A DNA stretch of 64,000 bases, taken from contig NC_046673.1 of the NCBI RefSeq assembly GCF_003369915.1, positions 3,518,001 to 3,582,000 of the forward strand, in the 5' to 3' direction. The translations under genes and the position numbers were made by a program. Origin of the DNA: Drosophila miranda (Eukaryota; Arthropoda; Insecta; Diptera; Drosophilidae). The notes beneath the pieces are model-generated. The model worked only from the letters and a program-made list of their open reading frames with translations, ran no database searches and was not told the origin of the DNA. Positions 43,634 through 55,350 of this stretch are shown piece after piece; positions within the stretch are counted from its first letter, which is position 1; each line of letters opens with the position of its first letter.

Positions 43634-45496
43634 GTCGGTAGGCCTCGAGTTTTCCTTAGTTTCTTTGTTCGGGAAATTGCGACGCAAATGAATTGGCAGT
43701 GGCTGTCGCTGTGGCTGTGGCTGTAACCGGTTTTAACCAAATTTGGCTCTGGCTTGCTCTTCTTCTCGGCGCTATTGCACTTTGCCTGCACTTTCTTTGT
43801 TAGAGGTCAGATGAAGCTCGGCTCTCGGGATTGGGTCGGTCGTAGTCTGTGTGGAGAATGTTCAATGCGTGAATAAATACGGAAGGAGGGAGATACGGAG
43901 AAATAACCGTTAAGACACTTGCGTTTGTGTGTGTGTGCTGTTGTTGAACAAAGAAAACGCCATAACACACAGACTATGCACACATTTGTAAGAGAACGAC
44001 TCTAAGGCACCCCTCCGCAGTGTCTGTGTTGCAGTAGGAACACTCTAATTGGAATCTGGAGAGGCAATAACTTGTTTTCCCCATTCGGACCATATTAAAA
44101 CTCCAATCAGAAAGAGTTGTTACATTGGTAGACAATCCATACATATGTAAATAGCTATGTATTTGTAAATTGTAACCTATGTAAAAGGTGATTATTAGTA
44201 GAAAAGAATACTTGCTGCTCGTTGTACTGCGCTGCGCTGATATTTACTATTTGCACTGAATAAAAAACATTAATATATGTATATACATATGTGTGTATGT
44301 TGATATGCACCCCTGGTCACAACGAGCGCTGGTTATATACTGAGGGAAATTGGAATAATAACGTGAAAAATGTTCAAATGTGTGGATGCTGAAGATTGCA
44401 GCATCTCATGACACAGATTCCAAAATAAAACTAGGAAAATTGGAGCAAATTGCACAACGAAATGTCGTTCCTCTGCTTTGCTTTGGTTGCTTTGAGGTTT
44501 GAGGCCCAGCCAGCGAATGGGCGACATAAACAAAGAGCCCAATAAAGCAGAAAGTGAAAACAGAAACGAGAAAATTTTCTCTATTGCGCACCAAATTTCA
44601 GCTAGGCGCGCTGGGGGTAGGAGGGAGGCAGCGTTGTGAAATGGGCACAAGGACAGCGAACGGTAGGGGGTGGTTGGTACTCGCATTTACTTCGAGAACT
44701 TACCAGACTGCTGCTACTGGAGAAAGTTCCAGAAAGAGTTCCAAAGAAAAACCGTCACTTAATAATTTAACAATCAATTTAATTGGTTTTTGTTTAAATT
44801 TAATTTTTGAATTTTTATGTTGTATCCGAGCACCCACTGTACTGACAAATCTCCAATGTGTTATAAATGGTGCTTGACAATACAATTTAGAAACTGGCTT
44901 CCATTACGCAGCGCCAGCTTTGTTTGTTTTCTTCATATGCCTTTGCTATCCCCTCCCCCACCAAAACAATTTTTTTTCAACTCAAACAGCTGTAAAAAAT
45001 ATCGATAGCTCACTATCGATAGCTTTCTAAGCTATCAATAAGAACTTATTTTTTAAACTGCTACTAAATGTCTACACAAGAAATGGCTATCATCCAGTTC
45101 AGAATAGATATTGCGTCAGGAAAAAATGACAATGGAAAAATAGCCAATTTGTAAAATTCTCAACTTTTTGCATGGTCCGATGCATCGATAGTATCGAGAT
45201 TCAACTGACCCTGCCTGATCGGGAAAAAATAGCGCTGAAACAACAATCGGGCATCTCGAGCGACCGTCAGGAGCAGACGAATTTTTTTACAGGGTCCAAA
45301 GGAAATAACCAGATTTCCCAATTCGTATAATTACGGCGGATTCTGGACGATTTTCAGTGTTTGACTACGTAACTTTTGGTTGGTGGCTTGACCTCAAGTA
45401 TCAGGCCCGACCACCGCCAACCAAATGGTATAGTGTGTCCTCGCGAGAGCCGTCCGCCCGTCGACCGAAAGTGTCCGCAAAAGCCAAGCGAAATAA
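43634..45496. other. Promoter-rich spacer between TCP11-like and Usp30
   Basis: About 1.86 kb without a recognised gene. A GT microsatellite lies near 43921-43940 and TATG tracts near 44275-44300. The divergent promoters are probably near 43800-43860 (TCP11-like) and 45000-45490 (Usp30). Confidence 0.4.
45000..45021. promoter_or_regulatory. Two DRE motifs upstream of Usp30
   Basis: Perfect TATCGATA at 45000-45007 and 45014-45021, with a further CATCGATAGTATCGA cluster near 45184-45198, all upstream of the Usp30 start at 45497. Paired DREs are typical of DREF/BEAF-bound promoters. Confidence 0.65.
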
Positions 45497-47414
45497 ATGG
45501 AGAGCGAGAAGATATTGATGGCTGCTGGTGTGACGGTAGCTGCCGTCGTAGGAGCCTTTGTACTCTGGGGACCATCAGGTGAGTGCGGTTTATTCGTGCT
45601 GGTATGTTGTGTTAATGCTAAATGTTCGCCTCTATTAGGTGCCCGGTTGCGTCAGCGTCGTGGCCAGATCGCAGGGCTCCACAACTTCGGACGGACATGC
45701 TTCCTCAATACGCTTCTCCAGGCTCTAGCCGCGTGCCCGCAGTTCATTGCCTGGCTGCAGCTCTATAATGGAGCATCGCCGGATCGGAAAAGCTTGATCA
45801 GTTCCATGCTGAACACCCTGGAGGTAATTAATGGTACTCATGCTACACTGCGTGGCGACCCGCACTCACCCGGCGCCGTTCTGCGGGCCCTTAACACCTT
45901 GGGCTGGGTCATTCCACAAGAGGAGCATGATGCCCATGAGTTGTTCCATGTACTGCTGTCTTCTTTGGAGGAGGAGGCCATTCGCCCACAGCCATTGGGA
46001 TGTCTATCTGATGCGCTGCCCGGTCCCCCGGGCCATGACGACGATAGCAGCAGCAGCATTGGAATCGAAACACCGGCCGGCGGCGGCTTCAGGCCGCTCA
46101 ACTCTGTGGCCGTGGGCGTCGGTGCGAGCCAGCGGATGGGGGATCAACCGAATCGCCCGTCCAGCGCTATGCTCACTGATTTTCTCAACATGGACTACGA
46201 CGAGTCGACCAATCTGACGCGCCTGGTGCGCTCCGAGGCCCACACCCCCGACTCGCCGGCGTCGGTTTGCGAGCGCGAGGGAAACGATCGAATCGGATCC
46301 CTGCTAGATGCGATCTCGCCTGGCACATCGTTGATGGGGCAGCAGCCGTTCGGATTTCCCCTCTGTAGCGAGGCCCTGGCTATTGATTCTCTGACCACGC
46401 CTACTGTGGGAGGTGGGGAGCGTTTGTCGCGCCCTCGCCAGCCACAGTCGCAGGAGGTGGGTGAGGGCCTCAATAGGCGGGTGTCGGCATCCTGCCGGTC
46501 GCTAGAGCGTCTCCATCGTGGGCCCGGACGAGTATCAATCTGGTCCAACATGATGCCCAGCCAGGTGGCCCATCCCTTCCAGGGAGCAATGGGCGCCCAG
46601 CTTGTATGCAACGGCTGCGGCTCCAAGTCCTCGGTGCGCTACGATAAATTTGATAGCATCATCCTGAACTTGCCCACTCAGCGTCGCACCGGGTTGAGCT
46701 TGGGCCACCTTCTCAGCGAATACATTACGTCGGAGGACCTGAGCGACGTCAAGTGTGACTCGTGCAACGAGACCACCACACACACAAAGTCTGTAACGTT
46801 TGCCAAGCTTCCTGGTTGCCTGTGCATCCATATAGCCCGAACAGTTTGGCTGCCCACGGGACAGGTGTGCAAGCGACGAGACTATGTCCACTTTCCCGAG
46901 AGCCTATCCATGGCACCCTACAGCTTCGTTCAGCCTCACCTCAACAGCCAGGTGAGTGGCGGCCAGGAGCTCCACCAGCCTTGAAATTGCATCTGATGGT
47001 TTATCTCTTGTTTTGCCGCAGGCCACCACACCCTGGGGGTCAACGATGTCCCTATTTTCTTCAAGCCTACCGATGAACAATGCCGTAGGTGGTGTCGAAG
47101 GCTTCGGCACGATGTTCCCTAAGAATCTGTACCGTTTGCTGGCCGTGGTGGTGCACACGGGCGAGGCCAATAGCGGACACTTTGTCACCTATCGGCGTGG
47201 CTCGCTTAGGAATGCCCATCGGTGAGTGGCCGATGTCTCTCTCTATCTCTCTCTCTCTCACTCTCTGTCTCGCTCTATATGATGTATAATCTGTATTTTC
47301 AGATGGTTCTACACATCGGACACGATTGTGCGCGAGGTGACCATCGACGAGGTGCTCAGTGTGCCGGCCTACCTTTTGTTCTATGATCGAGGACAGCAGC
47401 GCCCAATGCGCTAG
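45497..47414 (+). CDS. Usp30: Ubiquitin-specific protease 30 (mitochondrial deubiquitinase)
   Basis: Outer-mitochondrial-membrane cysteine protease that removes ubiquitin and opposes Parkin-driven mitophagy. Four exons (45497-45578, 45639-46951, 47022-47221, 47303-47414) give 568 residues. A single N-terminal membrane anchor (ILMAAGVTVAAVVGAFVLW) precedes the Cys box GLHNFGRTCFLNTLLQA (Cys48, with Arg in place of the usual Asn of GNTC). The His box is NSGHFVTYRR (His518). WFYTSDTIV follows, where USP30 enzymes use Ser rather than Asp or Asn as third residue. Paired CxxC zinc ligands are in CNGCGSKSS and CDSCNETT. An acidic/Ser-rich insert lies at about 165-315. The first intron is 60 nt with no stop and would be translatable if retained. 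Confidence 0.95.
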
Positions 47415-47822
47415 TCAACCCATGGTACGGCGGTCATAGGGATCGGAATCGGGATATATATGTACATATATTCGTATGTACTTGGCCTAGTCAATCACTC
47501 AGCCAAACACACAAACTTGATGTGATGGAAAACCAAATCCAAATGATAAAAACACCCAAAAACCATAATAGTGTACATACAAATTCGCGGTTATAGTATT
47601 CGCGAGTATAGTATGTATGTACATACCCAAACTGTATACTCATTAAGGAATAGTATCAACATGGTCTCTGTATCTCTGGCTCATCCTGGAACTACTCCTC
47701 ACTTCGATTGGTATCGATGCATTTAACAATAACAATTCGTAATGTGCTTTTAGCTGTCTATGTTTAGCAATAGAAAACACCACACACACACCACATACAC
47801 ACACACACATACACACACACAC

Positions 47823-47858
<36 letters not shown>

Positions 47859-48129
47859 ACATAAGTCAACCAATAATTGTTGGAGTTATTTCCATAGGAT
47901 AAATGTTCAATAAAAATTTGGAAAAATATCGCGAGTCAAGACTATAAAATACCCAGCCATGGCATCAGGAACGAAACCCATTTCAATTTATTTCCATTCT
48001 CTCTTGGGCTATGCTTCGTAACATCAAAGATACATCAGAGAATACTTAATTGCATAGTCTTTGCCGATTGGTCCACGAAGGTGTGCTGCTGGGACAAAGC
48101 ATTGAATTTTGTTCTCATATTTATTTTAG
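47415..48129. other. Spacer with long CA microsatellite
   Basis: Convergent 3' ends of Usp30 (+) and the ePHD gene (-). A long (CA)n tract, interrupted by CCACATA, spans about 47779-47857. AATAAA for Usp30 lies near 47910. No gene recognised. Confidence 0.55.
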
Positions 48130-49699
48130 CTAATGACAAGTAGACAATATTTTAGAATGGACTAGGTTAAAGATGCCACGATCTGTGTCTCGACACCAAA
48201 TGTCCTCTTCGGTGATCAGTAGGTTCTGTAAGGCATCGGGAGACCGATCCTTGAGCCTGGGGTCATCCGTGGCAAATCGGAGGGTACAGGATCCCGTGCA
48301 ATCCCCCGACCCACGCTCATCGAACTCGTGGGTTACCAGGTAGAAGAATGGCTCTCCCGCACAGGTGTATGATTGCCGTATTACCAGACCTGGGGAATAT
48401 TCCTGATCACGCTGGGGCGGCGAATGAAGCTGGAGCTGGGACTGCAGCTGGGGCTGGGGGGAATCAGGGATGTTGACGATCGCTTCTTTCAAGATATTTA
48501 CTGGCGATGGCTTAGTTGCTTCCACAGAGACGGGTATATCTTTATTGGGAGTGGCTATGCAGGACGCCCGCTGGGATGCGATCACTGTTATCCCGCTGAC
48601 ATCCGAATTTTCAGAATTTTCCTCGTCGGAGAAAACCGGTTGTGTTTCAGTGTTCAAGTCCACGGGTAGATTAGGACTTGACTTGGGCACATAAAAGGAC
48701 ATTTCGATTTTTTCCTTTGTTATGCCAGTGTCCGATGCATTGAGCATGGAAACCTGCTTGTTACTTAAGAGTTTCTGTTCCACATCGAGGCAGACCTCGC
48801 ACTTGAAATCAACGGGTTCGGAGCCACGTGACAGTCTCAGAGTTCCCTCCACACACTTCAGGTGTGCTCCGATCGAGGCACACAGCTTGCAGGGAAATAT
48901 GATCCAGCCGTGTTTGTTGTAGTCTCGTCCTTTAGGGCAGAGGCAATTTTCGTGGTCGCATCGCATGTGCTTGTGGTGCAGATCCTGGTAAGCATTCTTC
49001 TGCCTCTCCCAGGAAGCGTCGCGGTCCGGGACGAAGATCGACTGTTGGCGAATGATGTCGCGGAACTTCTCCTTGCGGCACCAGATGCAGCGCAGATAGT
49101 AGCCTGAGGCAAGGGCGTAGCGACGCATGCACATCCGGTGGGCAAAGCCTTTCCGGCAGCAGTCTCCATAGGCGACATTGTGTAGGGAGAAGGGCAGAAT
49201 GGCTTTCAGACAGATATCGCAGCGTTTATTCTGCGGGGGATTGGCCAACAGCTGGCGCTTGTAGTCGTCCAGGGGTGTGCACGCATCGCAGTAGCTGCGA
49301 AAGTCTCCATAGAATTCAGAGGTGCACCGATTGCTCAGGCTGCAGTCCAAGTGGAAGCGTATGTGGCACTTGTGGCATTCTATGCTAGCTCCCTTCTCAT
49401 GGCAATAGACACATTTATGTTTCTTGGCGGCGACGGCTTCCTTGCGAATGTCGCGCAGTAAAAAGCCCAGAATGCCGCTAGAGTCGCCACCGCGTTGAGG
49501 GAGGTCTGTGGATAATAGCTAGAGAACCGGGTAGGATACAAATATAGTTCCCTGTTAGCGGCACAAGTGAAATTTGGCTTACCAGGCAGAAGTAGTGGAC
49601 TCTCAGCGTCTGCCTAATCATCCAATCGCCAAATAACAAAGTATCACTCTCTTCGTCTTCGCTTTTTTTGCCACAGATATCACACTGTTGTTTCCCCAT
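48130..49699 (-). CDS. PHF7/G2E3-like extended-PHD finger protein
   Basis: Relative of PHF7 and G2E3, chromatin readers/E3-like proteins with an extended PHD and a RING-like PHD. Two exons (49583-49699 and 48130-49518) join in phase 0 and give 501 residues. The ePHD starts CDICGKKSEDEESDTLLFGD, then VHYFCLLLSTDLPQRGGD, GILGFLLRDIRKE, and the second half CVYCHEKGASIECHKCHIRF with HLDC. The following Cys/His pairs (CDICLKAILPF, CCRKGFAHRMC, CIWCRKEKF) form a second, RING-like finger, and a third cluster (CPKGRDYNKHGWIIFPCKLC) resembles the last PHD of the family. The rest is Ser/Pro/Gln-rich and disordered. D. melanogaster Phf7 is the nearest named relative, but orthology is not established here. 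Confidence 0.85.
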
Positions 49700-50583
49700 T
49701 TAATATCTTGCGCGCCTCGCGGATGGAATTCAGAAAATGCCATATATTTTTCTGCGGGAGTGTGCCCAGGTGTGCATGACCTACGGTTACACTGTGCTGT
49801 GTGCTTTGACAAATAAAATCAGTTGAAAGTTCAAATTTTATATAAAAGCAAGCGGGAATGTATTATTTATGGGCGTTGTGCCGGTGGAGGATGGCAATGT
49901 ACGGAGAAAGGTTCGCAATGTTTCGTAATTTCGTGCTTGCGGAACAGTACTCATAAATCAATATGAGTAGCGGGAACAAAATTCATATATTAAAAAAAAT
50001 CAGCTTTTATTCGACTGCCTTAATGAGATTAAATTTGGCTTCATTATTTCATTTTTCTAGCACTTTCTCGCGCCTACCTTTCTGTCGGCGAATGATGGAA
50101 TATTTCTATAATCCGCTCGTGCCCAGGATATACCATCTTTGTTTTTCCAGTATTAATCGGTTGCCTTTCCAATATTAATCGGCATATCTGATCTGAGTAC
50201 TCGTCTGCAAAACGCCTGCTGAAAAATGTTCTGTCGAATGAAATACAGGCACTCATTTTTATCGTTTTCATACGAATATCATCCCTGATTCGGTCGAGGG
50301 AAAATTCTGCTGATCTGAGTACTAGCACTAACCAAGTATGTATGTACAGTATATACTGTGGTACTAGTGGTTCTAGGCTTTAACCTATACGATACCGGTA
50401 TCATCGATAAAAAGAGCGCATCTCCATGAAGTTGCATGGTGTGTGACCTAGAAGGGGGGGAAAAATCGAAAGAACTAGAAAAACGATAGACCTCTAATAT
50501 TTTACCGTGCTGTTTGGCATCTAGAATTGAAGCATTTTTTTCTTTGACGAATTGAAATTGGAAAAACAGACTGTCGATAGCGA
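49700..50583. other. Divergent promoter region of the ePHD gene and mof
   Basis: No gene recognised. Near-DRE motifs ATCGATA at 50402-50408 and TCGATAG at 50574-50580 lie upstream of mof. A TCCAGTATTAATCGG phrase is nearly duplicated at 50146-50182 (CCAATATTAATCGG). Confidence 0.4.
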
Positions 50584-53500
50584 ATGAGCGAAAGTTATTG
50601 TGGTAAGATGTCCGAGGAGGAGGTGGAACATTCGCGCGAGGAAGAGTTCTCGCGCGAGGAAGAGTTCTCGCGCAACGAAGAACGCCCCCACGAAGAGGAA
50701 CAATTGCGCGGAAAAAAAGGCTCGCGCGACGAGGAAAACTCACGCGACCAAGACTACTCACGCGACGAGGAGCGCTCCTTCGAGGAGGAGAGGTCGCGTG
50801 ACGAGGACCACGAAACCTCGCGCGAGGAGGAGCGCTCCTTCGAGGAGGAAAGGTCTCGTGACGAGGACCACGAAACCTCGCGCGAGGAGGAGCAGGAGCA
50901 CTTGCGCGTGGATCACCAGGAGCACCCACGGGAGGAGGAGCAGGAACTCCACCGCGAGGAGGAGAACTCGCATGAAGAGGAACACACCCGCGAGGAGGAG
51001 AACTCGCACGAGGAGGAGCACTCGCACGAGGAGGAGCACTCGCACGAGGAGGAGCACTCGCACGAGGAGGAGCACTCGCACGAGGAGGAACACTCCCGCG
51101 AGGAAGAGAACTCGCACGAAGAGGAGCACTCGCTTGTTGAGGAACACTCCCACCAAAAGCAAAACTTGCCCCACGAGGAACTTTCGCGAGACGAGGAACC
51201 CTCAACGAACCAAGAGCACGCGCGCAACGAGGAAAACTCCGGTGACGAAGGGCTCTTGCGCGACGAAGAGCAGTCGTGCTACGAGGAACACTTGCCCGTT
51301 GAGGTTGAGGAGACCTCGCGCGACGAGGAACACTTGGGGGGCCAGGAACACTCGCAGACAGACGTGCACTCTTGCGACGAGGAACACCAGCTAGACGAGG
51401 CACACACGCGCTACGATGAACATCCGCGTGGCGATTGGGTTCAATACGAAGAATCTTCGCCCTACGAGGTAGCACCATACGAGGATCCCTCGCGCCCACC
51501 TCAATACGAGGAACAATCGCGGTATTTGGATGTCACGACCGACTGCTATATGGTTGAAGTTGATTCTGAAGAAAAAAGTACGGCGGCTCACGAGGAACCC
51601 GATATGAATGCCATGGAGATTGTTGATCAGCCAGCTTCGGATGGCACGGAGCCGGATCAGTCCATTGACATGAGTTGTGTCAATACCGCACTGGAAGCCG
51701 ACGAGGATGGAGAGCCGCCAGCTAAGCGGGAAAAGCCCCACTACGAGAACAGCCCCGTGACGGAGGACAGCAGTAGCAGCAGCTCGACCTCGTCCGGTAG
51801 CGACAGCAGCTCGCACTCTGATGATTACGACGATTCAACCAAAGACGATGCTTCCGTGGACACTGTCATCTATGTGGAGGATCTGCCCCCAACCATTAGC
51901 TACCCTAGGATGGATCCTGACGCTCCGACCAAACCAATTATCACCGAGGTGGTGACTATTCCCGCCCCGCGGGTGAATCTTTTGCGTTATCCAATGCCGA
52001 ATATCCAGCACCATATGCCCCCGCCTCCGCCTCGGCGGCCGGTCGATTCCGAGCCCGAGCTTGATCCCGATGACTATGATGGAGCGGTGGCAATGCCCGG
52101 CCTGCCAGCCAAGGACTGCGGTGATAATATTAATCTCCCTCCCTATATCCCAGATCACTATATATCCCCGCGCGCCGAGCAGCAGCCGGAGCAGGAGAGT
52201 ACACGCCATCAGTTTATATATCCGCGCCAGCCGGTTGACTACCAGTCCCAGCAGCGCGCCGGCGTCCAATCGGTGCAGAATAACCAGCAGTTCGTCTATC
52301 CTCGCCAGCCGCTTGACTATCCAGCACAACAGAGCACCCAGCTGCCGCTGGATCAGCAGTTTGTGTACCCGCGCCAGCCGCTTGCATTTCCGCCCCAGGC
52401 GCAGTCGGAGCAGGACAAGGATAAGTATCCGCCCCCGAGGGTACCGGCGCGTCAGCTGATTGATTCCTATAAAATTAAACACAGACCACCGTCGGGCGAT
52501 CGACGGCGTATGCCACCGCCAGGGCCCATGCGCACTGTGCTCGGTGCGGAAATGGAAAACATTTCGGATGATGATGAGATAAGCGACGCTGAGGAGAGTA
52601 GCAGCAGCGACGGCAGCAGCAGCGAGAACGAATCTGAGGACGAGGATGATGACTTCATCCTGATTGAGAATGACAGCAACTCGGCTGGGACGGAGACGGA
52701 GACAGAGATAATGGCGGGGTCGGGTGATCTAGGCGATGGGATCGTGGTCAACGAGGATTCCGAGAAGGTGTACTACATTCGGCGCGAAGACGGCACCGTC
52801 CATGCCGGCCGTGTGCTCCAGTCGCGCATCACCGCGAACGTCCTGATGCCCAACGAGTACTACGTGCACTATGTGGGCCTCAATCGCCGCCTGGACGAGT
52901 GGGTTGGTCGCCACCGCATCTCGGACAACGCCGATGACTTGGGAGGCATCACAGAAACCGCCAGCAGCCTCCTCCAATTGGACAGCGATCAGCCGGGAAC
53001 CAGTAGAGAGATGCTGCAGCAGCAGGCGCTTCTGGCGCAGCAACAACAGATTTTATTGCAGCAGCAACAGCAACAGCGCGAACTGGACCGGGCCCTGCGC
53101 GAGGGCAACAAGGACTACTATCTGTCGGCGTGCGAGAATACTCGCTACGATTACAGTGACCGGAAGATGACGCGCTACCAGAAGCGGCGCTACGACGAGA
53201 TCAACCACGTGCAGAAGAGCCATGCGGAGCTGACCGCCTCGCAGGCGGCCCTCGAGAAGGAGCACGAGTCCATCACGAAGATCAAGTACATCGACAAGCT
53301 GCAGTTCGGCAACTACGAGATCGACACCTGGTACTTCAGCCCCTTTCCCGGCGACTACGGCAAGGCGCGCACGCTGTACGTGTGCGAGTACTGCCTGAAG
53401 TATATGCGGATGCGGAAGAGCTACAGCTACCATACGTACGTGTGCCGCAAGCGGCATCCGCCGGGTCGCGAGATCTACCGCAAGGGCAACATCTCCATTT

Positions 53501-54174
53501 TTGAGGTGAACGGCAAGGAGGAGCCCCTCTACTGTCAGCTGCTCTGCCTGATGGCCAAGCTCTTTCTCGACCACAAGGTGCTGTACTTTGATATGGATCC
53601 GTTCTTCTTCTACATTCTGTGCGAGGTGGACAGGGAAGGCAGTCATATTGTTGGCTATTTTTCCAAGGAGAAAAAATCCCCAGACAACAACAACGTGGCA
53701 TGCATTTTAGTCCTGCCGCCGCATCAGCGCAAAGGCTTCGGCAAGCTGTTGATCGCCTTCAGCTACGAGTTGTCCCGCAGAGAGGGCGTCATTGGAAGTC
53801 CAGAGAAGCCGCTGTCGGACCTCGGTCGACTCAGTTACCGCAGCTACTGGGCCTATACGCTATTGGAGCTGATGCGGAACCGCGTTTCGCTCGAGCAGAC
53901 CACCATCAAGGAGCTGAGTGAGGTGAGCGGAATTACCCACGACGACATCATCTACACGCTGCAGTCCATGAAGATGATCAAATATTGGAAAGGCCAGAAC
54001 GTCATCTGTGTCACAACCAAGACCATCTTCGACCACCTACTGCTGCCGCAGTTCAAGAAGCCCAAGCTGACCATCGATCGCAGCTATCTGTTCTGGAACC
54101 CCACCAACATGCCGGCGCCAGCCCGACCTCCCCTGCCAATCAATGCCACAGCACTTGGTCAGATTGCGGTCTAA
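50584..54174 (+). CDS. mof: MYST histone acetyltransferase Males absent on the first (MOF)
   Basis: Catalytic subunit of MSL (dosage compensation) and NSL complexes; acetylates H4K16. A single open exon of 1196 residues, against about 827 in D. melanogaster as I recall. The ATG at 50608 (MSEEEVEHS) aligns better with the melanogaster start than 50584. Residues about 15-200 are a repetitive acidic array (see repeat entry). An acidic/Ser and Pro-rich region follows, then the chromo-barrel domain (about 725-785: [40 protein letters not shown]), and a polyQ tract near 815-840. The MYST domain runs from about 899: C2HC finger [21 protein letters not shown], then [20 protein letters not shown], catalytic core [20 protein letters not shown] with the acetyl-CoA loop, and [18 protein letters not shown]. 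All key motifs are kept. Confidence 0.96.
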   Translation: MSESYCGKMSEEEVEHSREEEFSREEEFSRNEERPHEEEQLRGKKGSRDEENSRDQDYSRDEERSFEEERSRDEDHETSREEERSFEEERSRDEDHETSREEEQEHLRVDHQEHPREEEQELHREEENSHEEEHTREEENSHEEEHSHEEEHSHEEEHSHEEEHSHEEEHSREEENSHEEEHSLVEEHSHQKQNLPHEELSRDEEPSTNQEHARNEENSGDEGLLRDEEQSCYEEHLPVEVEETSRDEEHLGGQEHSQTDVHSCDEEHQLDEAHTRYDEHPRGDWVQYEESSPYEVAPYEDPSRPPQYEEQSRYLDVTTDCYMVEVDSEEKSTAAHEEPDMNAMEIVDQPASDGTEPDQSIDMSCVNTALEADEDGEPPAKREKPHYENSPVTEDSSSSSSTSSGSDSSSHSDDYDDSTKDDASVDTVIYVEDLPPTISYPRMDPDAPTKPIITEVVTIPAPRVNLLRYPMPNIQHHMPPPPPRRPVDSEPELDPDDYDGAVAMPGLPAKDCGDNINLPPYIPDHYISPRAEQQPEQESTRHQFIYPRQPVDYQSQQRAGVQSVQNNQQFVYPRQPLDYPAQQSTQLPLDQQFVYPRQPLAFPPQAQSEQDKDKYPPPRVPARQLIDSYKIKHRPPSGDRRRMPPPGPMRTVLGAEMENISDDDEISDAEESSSSDGSSSENESEDEDDDFILIENDSNSAGTETETEIMAGSGDLGDGIVVNEDSEKVYYIRREDGTVHAGRVLQSRITANVLMPNEYYVHYVGLNRRLDEWVGRHRISDNADDLGGITETASSLLQLDSDQPGTSREMLQQQALLAQQQQILLQQQQQQRELDRALREGNKDYYLSACENTRYDYSDRKMTRYQKRRYDEINHVQKSHAELTASQAALEKEHESITKIKYIDKLQFGNYEIDTWYFSPFPGDYGKARTLYVCEYCLKYMRMRKSYSYHTYVCRKRHPPGREIYRKGNISIFEVNGKEEPLYCQLLCLMAKLFLDHKVLYFDMDPFFFYILCEVDREGSHIVGYFSKEKKSPDNNNVACILVLPPHQRKGFGKLLIAFSYELSRREGVIGSPEKPLSDLGRLSYRSYWAYTLLELMRNRVSLEQTTIKELSEVSGITHDDIIYTLQSMKMIKYWKGQNVICVTTKTIFDHLLLPQFKKPKLTIDRSYLFWNPTNMPAPARPPLPINATALGQIAV
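50626..51165 (+). repeat. mof: Coding repeat array (S/H)(R/H)EEE in the mof N-terminus
   Basis: In-frame repeats of about 15-18 bp encode units such as SREEE, SHEEEH and SRDEE. A run of identical HSHEEE units lies near 51003-51095, and a 60-bp direct repeat at 50761-50820 and 50821-50880 encodes [18 protein letters not shown] twice. Because the repeat is a multiple of three it also leaves long open frames on both strands, which are by-products. Confidence 0.85.
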
Positions 54175-55350
54175 TATACAAATACTCGTAAGAGAACATG
54201 TTTTTTTTCTATTTTTTTTTTTTTTTTGTGAGTACTTGTAATCCTTTAGGATAAATATTTTGTCTCTTTCCTATCCTCTATTATGTCTCATTGTATCTAA
54301 ATTATTACACAACAAATTCCATAATTTGTATCTGAGTTATGTAAATGCAACACGCAACACCCAAATTGTATTTCAAGTGTTTTGAAAAATTATTACAAAT
54401 TGTACATGTTACAAATTACACGTTCTACCTTAACGTAAGTCTGTAATCAACAAAAAATCCAACAACAACAAAAAATAACGCAAATAAAATTTGAGAAAAC
54501 CTAAAATTTATAGCACTTCTTCGATCCCGAAGAACATCCCTGTGTGACCATTAAGTTCTGAGACTCGTTCTACTGATACTCAAACATGTGTACATATTGT
54601 ACATGCAATGGTAAGTCTCGGATAGTGCAAAGTATTACCAGTTTTCCATTCCCATTACATTGTAATCGCAGCACACACATTTAAAGTTAAATAAACCAAA
54701 CGTTTACTTTGAAAATGGGCTTAACTACATATAGTCCTACAATTCGCATTGTTGTTTGTTTTCAAGATAATCGGATAATGCCTTGGCATTAGGTCGGAGA
54801 GAACAAGAGGAGTGGTTTTCGTTGGCAGCAATTCCAACTAATAATATCTTGGAAACTAGTCTGAAAGCTGGCTGCTTCGAAACAATTATGGCTGGGTCGA
54901 TAGGACAGATCGAAAAAATAATTGCACAAATAGTGCCTCAGTTCATGCTATAACAATAATAAATCAATGCAACCAAAAATATTTTCTTATTCAAAGGCGA
55001 TTGCTGTGGAAAATTTTAAACAGAAACATCGATAGTATCGATTGCAGAAGTAAGTTCTACATCAAAATATTTTCTGCCGCGCTGTCAGTAGATCGATTAA
55101 AAATTTAAGCTTAAGCATATAATTATTTATTTCGCTCCCGGTCAATTCTTTTTTCTTCATACAGTGTGTAGTGTAGTGGAAGACAACAATAATTACAAAA
55201 TTAATTCCTTGCTAGAAGAGACATATCGATACATCGATAGAGATAAATGTGCACTTTTACCGGTTGCATTCAGATGTTGTTGGCTTGATTGTTATTGTTT
55301 CGTCTGTTTAATGGAAATTTTGAGTTGTGAGTAAGGAGCGTTGGAAAAAA
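54175..55350. other. Spacer between mof and GAA1
   Basis: Holds the mof 3' UTR (poly-T stretch near 54200-54227, AATAAA near 54485) and the GAA1 promoter. No gene recognised. Confidence 0.45.
55224..55231. promoter_or_regulatory. DRE (TATCGATA) upstream of GAA1
   Basis: Perfect DRE followed by a second CATCGATAG, 120 bp before the GAA1 start; another ATCGATAGTATCGAT cluster lies near 55028-55042. Confidence 0.6.

Noticed and set aside
42693-43691. 332-codon plus-strand frame opposite the TCP11-like gene
   Set aside because: Shadow of the minus-strand exons; it crosses their introns, and the minus-strand protein has clear family motifs and splice sites.
51835-53701. Several 100-215 codon minus-strand frames inside mof
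   Set aside because: Antisense shadows of a GC-rich coding exon with no domain of their own.
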